From Vitreoscilla sp. (lineage in GTDB: Bacteria; Pseudomonadota; Gammaproteobacteria; Burkholderiales; Neisseriaceae): DNA of 48,562 nt. Below are positions 1 through 8,925 of this stretch, one piece after another. The stretch is from positions 1 to 48,562 of the forward strand of contig JASLFS010000047.1 in assembly GCA_030150505.1 (NCBI GenBank), read 5' to 3'. Under the pieces are notes generated by a model that was not told the origin of the DNA, did not search any database, and worked only from the letters and a program-made list of their open reading frames with translations. Both the position numbers and the translations under genes were made by a program. Each line of letters starts with the position of its first letter. Position 1 is the stretch's first letter.

Positions 1-2004
1 CAAGAACAAGAAAGCCAATCGCTTAAAAGAAGATTTTTAATAGCCTCTATATTTGCTCTTCCTTTATTTTTAATGGAAATGGGCTCGCATTTATTTCCAG
101 TTGTACAACAAATTATTCAGCAAAGTATTGGTCTGCAAAACAGTTGGTACATTCAATTCATTCTTGCCAGCATTATTTTATTCATTCCTGGCCTGCCTTT
201 TTTAAAAATTGGTTTTAAGAATTTACTTAACCGCTCTCCTGATATGAACTCATTGGTTGCTTTGGGTACATGTTCAGCATATGGCTATTCAATAGTTGCA
301 ACATTTTTGCCCCATTGGCTCCCTGAAGGAACCGTGAATGTCTACTATGAAGCATCTGGCGTCATTATTGCGTTGATTTTATTAGGTCGTTTTTTTGAAG
401 CCAAAGCCAAAAGCAATACATCCTCAGCCATTAAACACTTATTAAGCTTACAAGCCCAAACCGCAGTTGTTCTCAAAGATGGCGAAAGCACAATAACCAA
501 TATTGATGACATTCAAATCGGAGACATTGTCGAAACCAAGCCAGGTGAAAAAATTGCCATTGATGGCGAAGTTGTCGCCGGCAATAGTTATATTGATGAA
601 GCCATGATTAGTGGAGAGCCTATTCCTGTGGCAAAAAAAATGGGAGATATGGTTATTGGTGGCACCATAAATCAAACTGGTTTTCTTCAGTACAAAGTCA
701 CAAAAACAGGCAACAATACGGTTTTAGCCAATATTATCCGCATGGTTAAAGAAGCCCAAATGACCAAATTACCCATTCAAGCATTGGTTGATAAAGTTAC
801 CTTAGTTTTCGTCCCGATTGTCATGCTGTTAGCTGCCATCACATTTGTCATCTGGTTTATTTTTGGTCCTGAACCTGCACTGAGTTTAGCCGTTGTGAAT
901 GCTGTTGCTGTACTGATTATTGCTTGCCCTTGCGCAATGGGTTTGGCAACACCAACTTCTATCATGGTTGGCACTGGCAAAGCAGCTCAATTAGGCATTT
1001 TATTTCGCCAAGGCGAAGCATTACAATTGCTAAAGGATGCCAAAGTGGTTGCTGTTGATAAAACAGGAACACTCACAGCCGGGCAACCAAAACTCACCAA
1101 TTTTACATTAAATCAAAACTGCTCTTTATCTGAGAATCAGGTTTTATCATGGGTCGCAGCAGTGGAAAACAAATCGGAACATCCGATTGCTCAAGCTATT
1201 GTTCAATCCGCACAAGATCGCCAATTAACCTTACCCACCGTTCAAGATTTCCAATCCATTACTGGCTCTGGTATCGCAGCAAAAATTGATGGCAAAACCA
1301 TTAACATTGGCTCAAAACAATACATGGAAGAATTGGGTTTAAATACTGATTTTTTCATTAAAGATGCCCAAAACCTAGGTAAGCTTGGCAGAACGCCAAT
1401 CTACGTTGCGATTCAACAAAAATTAGTTGCCATCATCGCCGTTGCTGATCCAATTAAAACCAGCACACCAGCAGCCATTGATACTTTGCACCAATTGGGC
1501 ATTCAAGTCGCCATGATTACGGGTGATAATCAACACACGGCAACCGCCATTGCCAAACAACTTGGCATTGATACTGTCGTAGCGGAAGTTCGCCCAGATG
1601 GTAAAGTGGCTGCTTTAAAACAACTCCAAAAACAATATGGCTATGTTGCTTATGTTGGAGATGGCATTAATGACGCACCTGCTTTAGCAACTGCTGATGT
1701 TGGCATAGCCATTGGCACAGGAACAGATATTGCCATTGAGGCGGCTGATGTTGTTTTAATGTCTGGTGATTTATTAGGTGTTCCCAATGCCATTGCACTA
1801 TCAAAAGCAACCATCAAAAACATCCAAGAGAATTTGTTTTGGGCATTCGCCTACAACACTGCTTTAATTCCGATTGCGGCGGGTATTTTGTATCCATTTA
1901 ATCAAACCCTACTTTCGCCAATGTTTGCAGCTGGCGCAATGGCATTATCCAGTATTTTTGTTTTAAGCAACGCTTTAAGATTGCGTCGCTTCAAGCCAAA
2001 ATGA
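1..2004 (+). CDS. copA: Copper-translocating P1B-type ATPase, 5' end cut by window
   Basis: This is a Cu(+)-exporting P-type ATPase of the inner membrane. The reading frame is already open at base 1 (QEQESQSLKRRF...), so the gene starts outside the window. The ATG at 73 is internal, and any N-terminal metal-binding HMA domains lie outside. Counting from that ATG, the actuator motif reads SGEPIP, the metal-transport motif CPC is at about residues 285-287, the phosphorylation motif DKTGTLT starts at about 329, an SEHP nucleotide-binding motif follows, and the hinge motif GDGINDAPAL starts at about 529. An MxxSS signature lies in the last membrane helix. CPC plus SEHP plus MxxSS is the P1B-1 (copper/silver) pattern. 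An AT-rich dyad follows the stop. Family assignment is firm; Cu rather than Ag specificity is inferred. Confidence 0.93.
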   Translation, partial: QEQESQSLKRRFLIASIFALPLFLMEMGSHLFPVVQQIIQQSIGLQNSWYIQFILASIILFIPGLPFLKIGFKNLLNRSPDMNSLVALGTCSAYGYSIVATFLPHWLPEGTVNVYYEASGVIIALILLGRFFEAKAKSNTSSAIKHLLSLQAQTAVVLKDGESTITNIDDIQIGDIVETKPGEKIAIDGEVVAGNSYIDEAMISGEPIPVAKKMGDMVIGGTINQTGFLQYKVTKTGNNTVLANIIRMVKEAQMTKLPIQALVDKVTLVFVPIVMLLAAITFVIWFIFGPEPALSLAVVNAVAVLIIACPCAMGLATPTSIMVGTGKAAQLGILFRQGEALQLLKDAKVVAVDKTGTLTAGQPKLTNFTLNQNCSLSENQVLSWVAAVENKSEHPIAQAIVQSAQDRQLTLPTVQDFQSITGSGIAAKIDGKTINIGSKQYMEELGLNTDFFIKDAQNLGKLGRTPIYVAIQQKLVAIIAVADPIKTSTPAAIDTLHQLGIQVAMITGDNQHTATAIAKQLGIDTVVAEVRPDGKVAALKQLQKQYGYVAYVGDGINDAPALATADVGIAIGTGTDIAIEAADVVLMSGDLLGVPNAIALSKATIKNIQENLFWAFAYNTALIPIAAGILYPFNQTLLSPMFAAGAMALSSIFVLSNALRLRRFKPK

Positions 2005-2051
2005 ATCAGTTAACAAATTAACAGTCATTATTCATGCATCTCCTTAGCTGC

Positions 2052-2073
2052 TTATTTTTTATTTAAAAAATAA
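2052..2073 (+). terminator. Weak AT-only hairpin after copA
   Basis: Perfect 9-base arms made only of A and T (TTATTTTTT / AAAAAATAA) flank a 4-base loop, 47 bases after the copA stop. The stem has no GC pairs, so it would be a poor terminator; the assignment rests on position. Confidence 0.35.
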
Positions 2074-2173
2074 AACGATAAACAGATGAAAGATTGATCA
2101 AAAAGTGGGAGAATATTGCCTCGTATTTAAGCTCGACCGTGATGGTCGCCTCTAATCTCGCGAAAGAAAGAAA

Positions 2174-3028
2174 ATGACTGCACAACTTATTGATGGCAAA
2201 GCCATATCAAGTAAACGTCTAAACCAAATCCAAGAAGCCATTGCTGCACGCAAAATGGCAGGAAAAAGAACCCCTTGTTTAGCAGTTATCTTGGTGGGCG
2301 ATGACCCTGCCAGTGCTGTTTACGTACGCAATAAAAAAATTGCTTGCGAAAAAGTTGGCATCCGCTCTTTATCATATGAATATGGTTCGGATTTCAGCCA
2401 AGAAAATTTATTACAATTAATAGATGAGCTCAATGAAAACAATGATGTTGATGGTATTCTAGTGCAACTACCACTACCAAAACACATCGATAGCCAAGCC
2501 ATTCTTGAGCGCATTTTACCAACAAAAGATGTTGATGGCTTTCATCCATATAACGTTGGTCGCCTAGCAACAAAAATGCCTTTAATGCGTCCTTGCACCC
2601 CTCGTGGTGTCATGATTATGCTTGAAGAAAGCGGCATTGATGTTAAAGGTAAAAAAGTCACCATTGTTGGCGCATCCAACATTGTTGGTCGCCCACAAGC
2701 ATTAGAAATGCTACTGGCTCGCGCCACTGTAACCATTTGCCATTCTGCAACACAAAACCTAGCAGAAGAAGTTGCTGCTGCAGACATTGTGGTGGTTGGT
2801 GTGGGCATTCCAAACTTTGTTAAAGGAGATTGGATTAAGCCAGGAGCAATTGTCATTGACGTTGGCATCAATCGCCTCGACAATGGCAAACTATGTGGTG
2901 ATGTAGAATTTAATGTTGCCAAAGAGACAGCCGCAATGATTACACCTGTTCCAGGTGGAGTTGGCCCAATGACCATCTCAACCCTAATGCAAAATACATT
3001 AGATGCGGCTGAACTAAACGATAAGTAA
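2174..3028 (+). CDS. folD: Bifunctional methylenetetrahydrofolate dehydrogenase / cyclohydrolase FolD
   Basis: FolD is a cytoplasmic one-carbon enzyme. It oxidises 5,10-methylene-THF with NADP+ to methenyl-THF and hydrolyses that to 10-formyl-THF, which feeds purine synthesis. The protein is 284 residues, normal for the family. Visible signatures are YVRNKK (with the catalytic lysine), DGILVQLPLP, DVDGFHP, the NADP-binding stretch GASNIVGRP, and the C-terminal PVPGGVGPMT loop. The upstream leader (2005-2173) contains a small dyad, CGACC-GTGAT-GGTCG at 2134-2148. The ribosome binding site is only a purine run (gaaagaaagaaa). The membrane-protein gene at 3042 follows 13 bases later, so the two are probably co-transcribed. 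Confidence 0.97.
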   Translation: MTAQLIDGKAISSKRLNQIQEAIAARKMAGKRTPCLAVILVGDDPASAVYVRNKKIACEKVGIRSLSYEYGSDFSQENLLQLIDELNENNDVDGILVQLPLPKHIDSQAILERILPTKDVDGFHPYNVGRLATKMPLMRPCTPRGVMIMLEESGIDVKGKKVTIVGASNIVGRPQALEMLLARATVTICHSATQNLAEEVAAADIVVVGVGIPNFVKGDWIKPGAIVIDVGINRLDNGKLCGDVEFNVAKETAAMITPVPGGVGPMTISTLMQNTLDAAELNDK

Positions 3029-3041
3029 TTAAAGGTTTTTG

Positions 3042-3662
3042 ATGTACCATTTTCTATTAGATGCTTGGGCGGTTTTAAGAATGCGCTTCAAACCGCAAGA
3101 TGAATACCGCTATTCTTTGCCTGTTGTTATTGCCATTCTTGCTGCATTAACTTTAATTAATGCCAGTGCGTTGGGAATTAACTCCAATAACATGCTGCAA
3201 TCGGCAACAGAGTTACAACCAGCAGGTGAAGCTAGTTTATTGCCTATATTTAGCAGCCATATTCACTTAATCCTGACAGCATTGGCTTTTACCATTCTTA
3301 AATTAGTGGTTTTATGCTTTAGCTTACAAAAAGTACTGGGTTATTTTGGCTCTAATAAATTGCAGTTAATGGGCTTTATTTTCATAACTGAAGCACTAAT
3401 GATTCCAGAAATTTTGTTAATTTATGCGCCATCATTGGCAATTGTAGGCATTATTTGGCAATTCTGGACATTTTTGGTACAAATTAATGGTGTTGTTTAT
3501 TTCAGCGGATTACCCCCTTTCAGGGTAGTCATTGGTTATATAGCCTATTTTGTTTTAATGCTTTTCAGTGGCGTCATTTTAGCCGCAATATTAACGGCAA
3601 CGGGCTTGATTAACTTAGATGCTGCGATAAATATTGTTGAACTATTACAAAAATCTCAATAA
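3042..3662 (+). CDS. Multi-pass membrane protein of unknown function
   Basis: I do not recognise a specific function. The protein is about 206 residues and very hydrophobic. It starts with a polar segment (MRFKPQDEYRYSLP) and then has about four to five membrane helices, with the general look of a small Yip1-like integral membrane protein. The ATG at 3042 is preferred over the TTG one codon earlier because AAAGG sits at 3031-3035. It lies directly downstream of folD and is followed by a good terminator, so folD plus this gene form a likely two-gene unit. No catalytic or transport motif is visible. Confidence 0.8.
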   Translation: MYHFLLDAWAVLRMRFKPQDEYRYSLPVVIAILAALTLINASALGINSNNMLQSATELQPAGEASLLPIFSSHIHLILTALAFTILKLVVLCFSLQKVLGYFGSNKLQLMGFIFITEALMIPEILLIYAPSLAIVGIIWQFWTFLVQINGVVYFSGLPPFRVVIGYIAYFVLMLFSGVILAAILTATGLINLDAAINIVELLQKSQ

Positions 3663-3668
3663 TCAACA

Positions 3669-3694
3669 AAACAGTCGCGCAAGCGGCTGTTTTT
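3669..3694 (+). terminator. Rho-independent terminator after the folD unit
   Basis: The stem AACAGTCGC / GCGGCTGTT (one G-U pair) has a GCAA tetraloop and is followed by a T run. It lies 7 bases after the stop of the membrane-protein gene. Confidence 0.85.
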
Positions 3695-3722
3695 ATATTG
3701 TATGACCCAATAGGATTTACTT

Positions 3723-4532
3723 ATGGATATCGCTTTAATCATCATTGGTGATGAAATTTTACATGGCAAGAGAATTGATAAACATTTTGCTGCAATTAAA
3801 TCAATGCTAACACTGCGTGGTTTACGTTTAAAAAAAGTACAGTATTTACCAGATGATAGAGAGATGCTAGTCAAAGAACTACAGCAAAGCTTCCAAGAAA
3901 AAAATGTTTGTTTTGTCACCGGTGGCATTGGCGCCACACCGGACGACCACACCAGACAATCTGCTGCAGCCGCATTAAACTTACCAATTGTCCGTCATGA
4001 CCAAGCTGCTCAATTTATCATTGAAAACACTTTAGAACGTGGTCAATCGTTGGACAGCGCTCCACATTTACAACGATTACACATGGCTGATTTTCCAAGT
4101 GGTGCGGATATCATCCCAAATCCTTTTAATCGTGTAGCGGGCTTTTCCATTCAAGAGCACTACTTTGTACCTGGCTTTCCTGAAATGGCACATCCTATGC
4201 TGGAATGGGTGCTGGATACTTATTATTCTGCTTACTTTCATCAAGTCCAGCATACAACCTACACCAGCCTTGTTTATGGCTTACCTGAATCTGAACTAAC
4301 GCCAATTATGGAAGCCATTGAATCAACCTATCCGGGCATCAATAGCTTTAGCTTACCAACAATCATAAAAGAAGATGACCCTTACTTTCATCAAGGGCAA
4401 CAATATAAAATTGAATTTGGCATCAAAGCCAGTGGCTCTGCTTGTGAGAAGCTACCTGAAGCTTGGACATTTGCTAAAGAATCATTGGCCAAAACCAATG
4501 CTATAATCACTTCAGAAAATTTAGATGCTTAA
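3723..4532 (+). CDS. CinA N-terminal-type (MoaB/Mog-fold) molybdopterin-binding-like protein
   Basis: This 269-residue protein belongs to the COG1058 family, the MoCF/CinA N-terminal domain. The start MDIALIIIGDEIL and the loop TGGIGATPDDHTRQS are the hallmark nucleotide/pterin-binding elements of that fold. It lacks the C-terminal nicotinamide-nucleotide amidase domain of full-length CinA, so it is probably a stand-alone protein; the substrate is unknown. Annotation pipelines often call it a competence/damage-inducible protein, but nothing here shows a competence role. AGGA just upstream supports the ATG. It ends just before a strong bidirectional terminator shared with the convergent gene. 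Confidence 0.87.
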   Translation: MDIALIIIGDEILHGKRIDKHFAAIKSMLTLRGLRLKKVQYLPDDREMLVKELQQSFQEKNVCFVTGGIGATPDDHTRQSAAAALNLPIVRHDQAAQFIIENTLERGQSLDSAPHLQRLHMADFPSGADIIPNPFNRVAGFSIQEHYFVPGFPEMAHPMLEWVLDTYYSAYFHQVQHTTYTSLVYGLPESELTPIMEAIESTYPGINSFSLPTIIKEDDPYFHQGQQYKIEFGIKASGSACEKLPEAWTFAKESLAKTNAIITSENLDA

Positions 4533-4550
4533 ATAAGCACAATATGTTTC

Positions 4551-4581
4551 AAAAAAAGCCATGTTAAAACATGGCTTTTTT
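4551..4581. terminator. Bidirectional terminator between convergent genes
   Basis: Twelve-base arms (AAAAAAGCCATG / CATGGCTTTTTT) flank a 6-base loop, with A and T tracts on both sides. It serves the CinA-type gene on the plus strand and the exported-protein gene on the minus strand. Confidence 0.9.
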
Positions 4582-4584
4582 AAA

Positions 4585-5355
4585 TTACTCTTGCTGTAAC
4601 CAATTCCAGCGATTGTTATGCCAGAATACAAAACCTCCACCGCAAGCCTCGAACTCATGAAAATACAAGGCATCGTACGCTAAAGTCACAATCTCATTCT
4701 TTGGCACTTCTTTGAATGAACGAAAATCATCTTCGTAATTCGACCATAAATGTGTCCCTTTCGGTACTTTTTTAACATACCCAAAAGAATAACTGCCCAC
4801 ATCAAGTGGATCATTACCGCCACCCAATTTAAATAGTTTTGTACCAGCAGCTTGATGATTTAAAATAACCAAATGGATATCACCATTTTTTTGGCGAACA
4901 CGTAAAACATCATCAACAACACCATCTCCAAAAAAATCACCACGAATGGCAATATTGTCCAAATCTGTCGCCAACTTCCCTGTTTCCGCTGGTGCATATT
5001 GATTCAATAATTGCTGTTTTTCAGCAACAAATTCTTTGGCTGGCGTTAAAAAGCCATCAAATACAAATAATTTTTTAGGATAATCTTCGGCATCACTATC
5101 CATTTCCATGTACATAATATCGCTATCAATACTGACCCAATGACCTGAAGTTAACCAAGCATTATCCATAATATCAGCTGCATCATGCTTGGCTAATACA
5201 GTGATTCGATAACCATATGGTATGCGACCAACCCGTTTACCATCAGGTGCATTACGAACAATCAAGCCATTTTCAGCATTCACATAATAATTCTCTGCTG
5301 CTTGAGCGTTAAATGCCATGAAAATTGCACACAATATAAAAAACGCATGCTTCAT
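4585..5355 (-). CDS. Exported protein with an SH3-like N-terminal domain
   Basis: The protein is 256 residues. It has a clear Sec signal peptide (MKHAFFILCAIFMAFNAQAA), with cleavage expected after AQA, so it is periplasmic. Residues of about 23-80 (GLIVRNAPDGKRVGRIPYG...VLAK...WLTSGHWVSID) resemble a bacterial SH3 domain, a fold often used to bind peptidoglycan or peptides. The C-terminal half (GDFFGDGVVDDVLRVR...HLVILN) looks like a small beta-rich domain with an FG-GAP-like D-x-D-G-type loop. The function is unknown. An AGGGA Shine-Dalgarno precedes the ATG. It lies downstream of the DUF815 ATPase gene on the same strand. Confidence 0.8.
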   Translation of the reverse strand: MKHAFFILCAIFMAFNAQAAENYYVNAENGLIVRNAPDGKRVGRIPYGYRITVLAKHDAADIMDNAWLTSGHWVSIDSDIMYMEMDSDAEDYPKKLFVFDGFLTPAKEFVAEKQQLLNQYAPAETGKLATDLDNIAIRGDFFGDGVVDDVLRVRQKNGDIHLVILNHQAAGTKLFKLGGGNDPLDVGSYSFGYVKKVPKGTHLWSNYEDDFRSFKEVPKNEIVTLAYDALYFHEFEACGGGFVFWHNNRWNWLQQE

Positions 5356-5426
5356 TTAAGTATCCCTAAAACACATATAAAAAATGTATGATTTTAAAAA
5401 CCATACATTTATGTTTACTTATAAAA

Positions 5427-6296
5427 TTAATCAATTATACGATCTTCTGGTAAACGCCCTGCCCAATCGCAGACAAATTGCCAAGCCACTCGACCTGAAC
5501 GCCCACCTCGTTGCAAGGACCATGCTAAAGCCGCTTTTTCCACCAGTTCATCATATTCAATATCCATGCTATCTAACCAACTTCTAACGGCAGCAAGATA
5601 GCTTATTTGATCAAATGGATAAAAACTTAACCACAGCCCAAATCGATCAGACAATGATACTTTTTCTTCAATTGCTTCTTGTGGATGAACTTCCCCACCT
5701 AATCCAGTGTGCCCTGTATTCTCGCTGAAATATTCAGGCATTAAGTGTCGTCGATTTGATGTTGCATAAACCAAAACATTAGAACAACGTTGCGATAAAC
5801 CGCCATCTAAAGCCGTTTTTAATGCTTTGTAGGCATCATCGCCTTCTTCAAAGGATAAATCATCACAAAAAACGATGAAGCATTCTGGGCGATTTTCTAA
5901 TTGACTTAATAATGCAGGCAAAGTAACTAAATCAGTCTTATCCACTTCGATTAACCGCAAGCCATCACCAGCATATTCATGTAACAATGCTTTAACCAAT
6001 GATGATTTGCCTGTTCCTCGTGCACCTGATAACAAAACATTATTAGCAGGACGCCCTTCTAAAAACTGTTCAGTGTTGCGCACTAATTTTGCCATTTGAC
6101 CTTCCACTGCCGCTAATCGGCTTAACGGAAAAGTGTGCGGCTTCGGTAAACTTTGTAGATAGCCAGAGGTTCCAACTTTATTCCAACGAAATGCAAGGTT
6201 ATTCCATTCAGGTTCTTTAATTTCTGGCGGCAACCAAGCATCTAATCTTCTTAAAACTGAACTGGCTTGCTTAATAAATTTTTTTAAAACTTTCAT
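5427..6296 (-). CDS. DUF815-family AAA+ ATPase
   Basis: This 289-residue cytoplasmic ATPase matches the COG2607/DUF815 family. After an N-terminal extension, the Walker A motif reads LLSGARGTGKSS and the Walker B motif FIVFCDDLSF. A sensor-1-like YATSNRRHL follows, then SLSDRFGLWLSFYPF, a stretch typical of the family. The biological role is not established. The start is certain because GGAGGAGAAACC lies immediately before the ATG. It is 42 bases downstream of panD on the same strand, so panD read-through is likely. No partner gene for the ATPase is obvious nearby. Confidence 0.9.
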   Translation of the reverse strand: MKVLKKFIKQASSVLRRLDAWLPPEIKEPEWNNLAFRWNKVGTSGYLQSLPKPHTFPLSRLAAVEGQMAKLVRNTEQFLEGRPANNVLLSGARGTGKSSLVKALLHEYAGDGLRLIEVDKTDLVTLPALLSQLENRPECFIVFCDDLSFEEGDDAYKALKTALDGGLSQRCSNVLVYATSNRRHLMPEYFSENTGHTGLGGEVHPQEAIEEKVSLSDRFGLWLSFYPFDQISYLAAVRSWLDSMDIEYDELVEKAALAWSLQRGGRSGRVAWQFVCDWAGRLPEDRIID

Positions 6297-6338
6297 GGTT
6301 TCTCCTCCATTTTGGCTATTTTTAGCTTCTAATCAATG

Positions 6339-6722
6339 TTACAACACTGTGCTAGCTGGCTCGTAATGGATAATGTCACGAATCGTGTTATCTTCATTAA
6401 CCAAAACCACTTTAGGCTCATGACTTTTCGCTTCAGCTGTATCCATCATCACATAAGACATAATAATAACAATATCACCCTTTTGAACCATTCGAGCAGC
6501 TGCGCCATTCAAACAAATAACACCACTACCACGCTGCCCTGCAATGGTATAAGTTTCTAAACGTGCGCCATTATTATTATTAACAATCTGTACTTTCTCA
6601 TTGACTAAAATACCAGCAGCATCCAGTAAATCTTCATCAACAGTAATACTACCAACATAATTTAAATCAGCTTCTGTAACAGTAGCGCGATGAATTTTAC
6701 CGCCTAATATTGTGCGTAACAT
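6339..6722 (-). CDS. panD: Aspartate 1-decarboxylase, pyruvoyl-dependent
   Basis: PanD decarboxylates L-aspartate to beta-alanine for pantothenate and coenzyme A synthesis. The 127-residue length is normal. The proenzyme self-cleaves between Gly24 and Ser25 (YVGSITVD), turning Ser25 into the pyruvoyl cofactor. The conserved lysine near the N terminus (GGKIHRATVT), the arginine in the LETYTIAGQRGSG stretch and the NGAAAR loop are all present. AGGAC precedes the ATG, and a TATTATA-like -10 element lies within about 20 bases upstream. The DUF815 gene follows on the same strand. Confidence 0.97.
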   Translation of the reverse strand: MLRTILGGKIHRATVTEADLNYVGSITVDEDLLDAAGILVNEKVQIVNNNNGARLETYTIAGQRGSGVICLNGAAARMVQKGDIVIIMSYVMMDTAEAKSHEPKVVLVNEDNTIRDIIHYEPASTVL

Positions 6723-6767
6723 GACTAATGTCCTACTTTTATAATATAAAATAATTCAACAAAAACA

Positions 6768-6798
6768 AAGGCTGCCTGAAAAAATCTTTCAGGCAGCC
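6768..6798. terminator. Inverted DNA-uptake-sequence pair acting as the brnQ terminator
   Basis: AGGCTGCCTGAA at 6768-6779 and its exact reverse complement at 6787-6798 form a 12-bp stem with a 7-base loop, 20 bases beyond the brnQ stop. Reading on the minus strand, a T-rich tract follows the stem. In Neisseriaceae, uptake words are often arranged this way and double as terminators. Confidence 0.88.
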
Positions 6799-6818
6799 TT
6801 TATATATTAACAAATCCC

Positions 6819-8147
6819 TTACGATTTAGGCGTTAGTTTAGTCCAAATAAAACCAATTACAAAGCCAATTATCGCAGGCATTAACCAGCCCATTCCTAAA
6901 GCATAACCAGGTAACGTTTTAGCCAAAGTAACTTTAGTCTCGTCACTTAACCAACCCGCCGCACCTAAACCATCAAAAAAGCTGACAATCATTGTTAACC
7001 CTAGCGTTGTTACATAAACCACTTGGCGACCTTTAAATAAATTATTTAAAAATGCCAATGCAATAATAACAACGGTTAATGGATACAAGAACATCAATAC
7101 AGGTACAGCATAAGAAATAATATTCGTTAAACCTTTATTGGCAATAAATGCAGAGAAAATTGCCAAGCCTGTTGCATAACCTTTGAAAGAGATGGCAGGA
7201 ATAATGCGGTGGAAATACTCAGAACAAGCAGTAATCAAGCCAACACTTGTGGTTACACAAGCCAATAAAATAATAACTGCCAATAAGCCATTACCAACCT
7301 GACCAAAATAATATTGAGATGTGGCTGCTAATACTGGCGCACCATTATTAAAGTAACCAGCTTTCTCAACTGAATAAGCACCCATTTGAGCAACAAAAAT
7401 ATACACAATTGCCAAAAAAATCGATGCAACTAAACCTGCTTTAAACGTATTCCAAGTCACAGATTTAGTATCAGTAATGCCCATGGCACGAACAGCATTA
7501 ATCACAATAATCGCAAAAACCAAAGAAGCCAAAGCATCCATGGTTTGATAACCTTCCAAGAATCCTTTAATGAAAGGCTCTGTCTCATATGGACCCTGTG
7601 CAGCCTGAGGCACGCCCATTGGATTAACAATCGTTGCCACCACCAAAATACCAATACTCAACAATAGTAATGGCGTTAAAACCTTACCTACACGGTCAAC
7701 CAGTTTTCCTGGATTTAAAGACAACCACCATGAAATGGCAAAAAATACGATACTAAAAATAACGAGAGCAACACTATGGCTACCTTCTCCCAAGAATGGC
7801 ACAATGCCAACCTCAAAAGACACAGTAGCAGTTCTTGGCATCGCAAACATCGGTCCAATCGTTAAATACAATAAAACAGCATATATCAAACCATAAACAG
7901 GATGAAAACGAGAAGCCAACTCTTGAACATCTTTACTGCCAGAATAACCAATAGCCAAAACACCCAGCAAAGGTAAACCAACACCAGTAAAAATAAAACC
8001 CAACATAGCTGGCAATAAATTTTCACCAGCTTGTTGACCCAAGCCCGCAGGGAAAATCAAATTACCCGCACCAAAAAATAGTGCGAATAGCATCAACCCA
8101 ATTGCAACAAATGCAGAAGTTGCTTTTTTTCTTGAAACATCAGTCAT
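6819..8147 (-). CDS. brnQ: Branched-chain amino acid transport carrier (LIVCS family)
   Basis: This is an inner-membrane sodium- or proton-coupled symporter for Leu/Ile/Val. The protein is about 442 residues with about 12 membrane helices. The first carries the family signature FALFFGAGNLIFP followed by GLGQQAGEN. I choose the ATG at 8147 (MTDVSRKKATS) because GAGAG lies 8 bases upstream. An in-frame ATG 12 codons earlier (8183) would add the atypical leader MVDIPSTLREIL and has no better ribosome binding site. The gene appears monocistronic and ends at the uptake-sequence terminator. Confidence 0.95.
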   Translation of the reverse strand: MTDVSRKKATSAFVAIGLMLFALFFGAGNLIFPAGLGQQAGENLLPAMLGFIFTGVGLPLLGVLAIGYSGSKDVQELASRFHPVYGLIYAVLLYLTIGPMFAMPRTATVSFEVGIVPFLGEGSHSVALVIFSIVFFAISWWLSLNPGKLVDRVGKVLTPLLLLSIGILVVATIVNPMGVPQAAQGPYETEPFIKGFLEGYQTMDALASLVFAIIVINAVRAMGITDTKSVTWNTFKAGLVASIFLAIVYIFVAQMGAYSVEKAGYFNNGAPVLAATSQYYFGQVGNGLLAVIILLACVTTSVGLITACSEYFHRIIPAISFKGYATGLAIFSAFIANKGLTNIISYAVPVLMFLYPLTVVIIALAFLNNLFKGRQVVYVTTLGLTMIVSFFDGLGAAGWLSDETKVTLAKTLPGYALGMGWLMPAIIGFVIGFIWTKLTPKS

Positions 8148-8254
8148 AAGTATTTCTCTCAAAGTAGATGGTATATCCACCAATACATACAGACCGCCTT
8201 ATGAGCAGTCCAATCCCATCTGGTTATTATATTTTCGTGCCTTCTCGTTTTATT

Positions 8255-8920
8255 TTAGGCAAAACGAATAATTGGCCAACCTTGCTCTTGAGCATAAGCT
8301 TCCAATACATCATCAGGATTCACGGCTACAGGTCGATCAACCCATTTTAATAATGGCAAATCATTACGAGAATCACTGTAAAAATAAATATGCTCATAAT
8401 CAGCCTTGGTTTTGCCACGACTGTCTAGCCACTCTTGTAAGCGCGTAATCTTGCCTTCTTGGTAACTCGGCACGCCAATATAACCACCAGTATAATCACC
8501 CTTCTCATCGGTTTCTAACGTTACACCAATAATTTCCTCAATCCCAAAACGTTGACCAATGGGGCGAATAATAAATTCATTGGTAGCAGACAACAACATA
8601 ACAACGTCCCCTGCCTTTTGGTGATTTTCTACTAAAGCTAACGCTTCCGCAGTAATATATGGCTCAATGAATCCCTGCATAAACTCCTGATGCATTTCAT
8701 CTAGCTCTTGGCGACTAAATCGCGTTAACGGCTCCAATTGAAATGCCAAAAATTCAGGGACATTTAAACAACCATCTAAATACTGCTGATAAAAATAATC
8801 ATTTTTCTTCTCGACAAAAGCCCGATCAACAACACCCTTTTCCATCAGATATCGAGGCCATTCATTATCTGAATCACAAGTAATTAAAGTATGGTCCAAA
8901 TCAAAAATAGCTAAATTCAT
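8255..8920 (-). CDS. HAD-superfamily IB phosphatase (SerB-like)
   Basis: This is a 221-residue haloacid-dehalogenase-type hydrolase of the IB (phosphoserine-phosphatase-like) group. Motif I is FDLDHTL (nucleophile Asp7, acid/base Asp9), motif II is LLSATN, the motif III lysine is in QEGKI, and motif IV is YSDSRNDLPLL. The substrate is unknown; SerB-like folds here act on small phosphomonoesters. Two starts are possible: the ATG at 8920, which gives the usual MNLAIFDLD, or a GTG at 8929 whose GTGA overlaps the hda stop. Either way it is translationally linked to hda. I chose the ATG by family length. Confidence 0.88.
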   Translation of the reverse strand: MNLAIFDLDHTLITCDSDNEWPRYLMEKGVVDRAFVEKKNDYFYQQYLDGCLNVPEFLAFQLEPLTRFSRQELDEMHQEFMQGFIEPYITAEALALVENHQKAGDVVMLLSATNEFIIRPIGQRFGIEEIIGVTLETDEKGDYTGGYIGVPSYQEGKITRLQEWLDSRGKTKADYEHIYFYSDSRNDLPLLKWVDRPVAVNPDDVLEAYAQEQGWPIIRFA

Positions 8921-8925
8921 ATCTC

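Noticed and set aside
1..72. Copper ATPase as an N-terminally truncated pseudogene
   Set aside because: The frame is open to the first base, so the gene is cut by the window edge rather than broken.
2542..2976. 144-codon open frame on the minus strand inside folD
   Set aside because: Exact shadow of the folD reading frame; low-complexity Thr/Ser/Pro-rich translation and no ribosome site.
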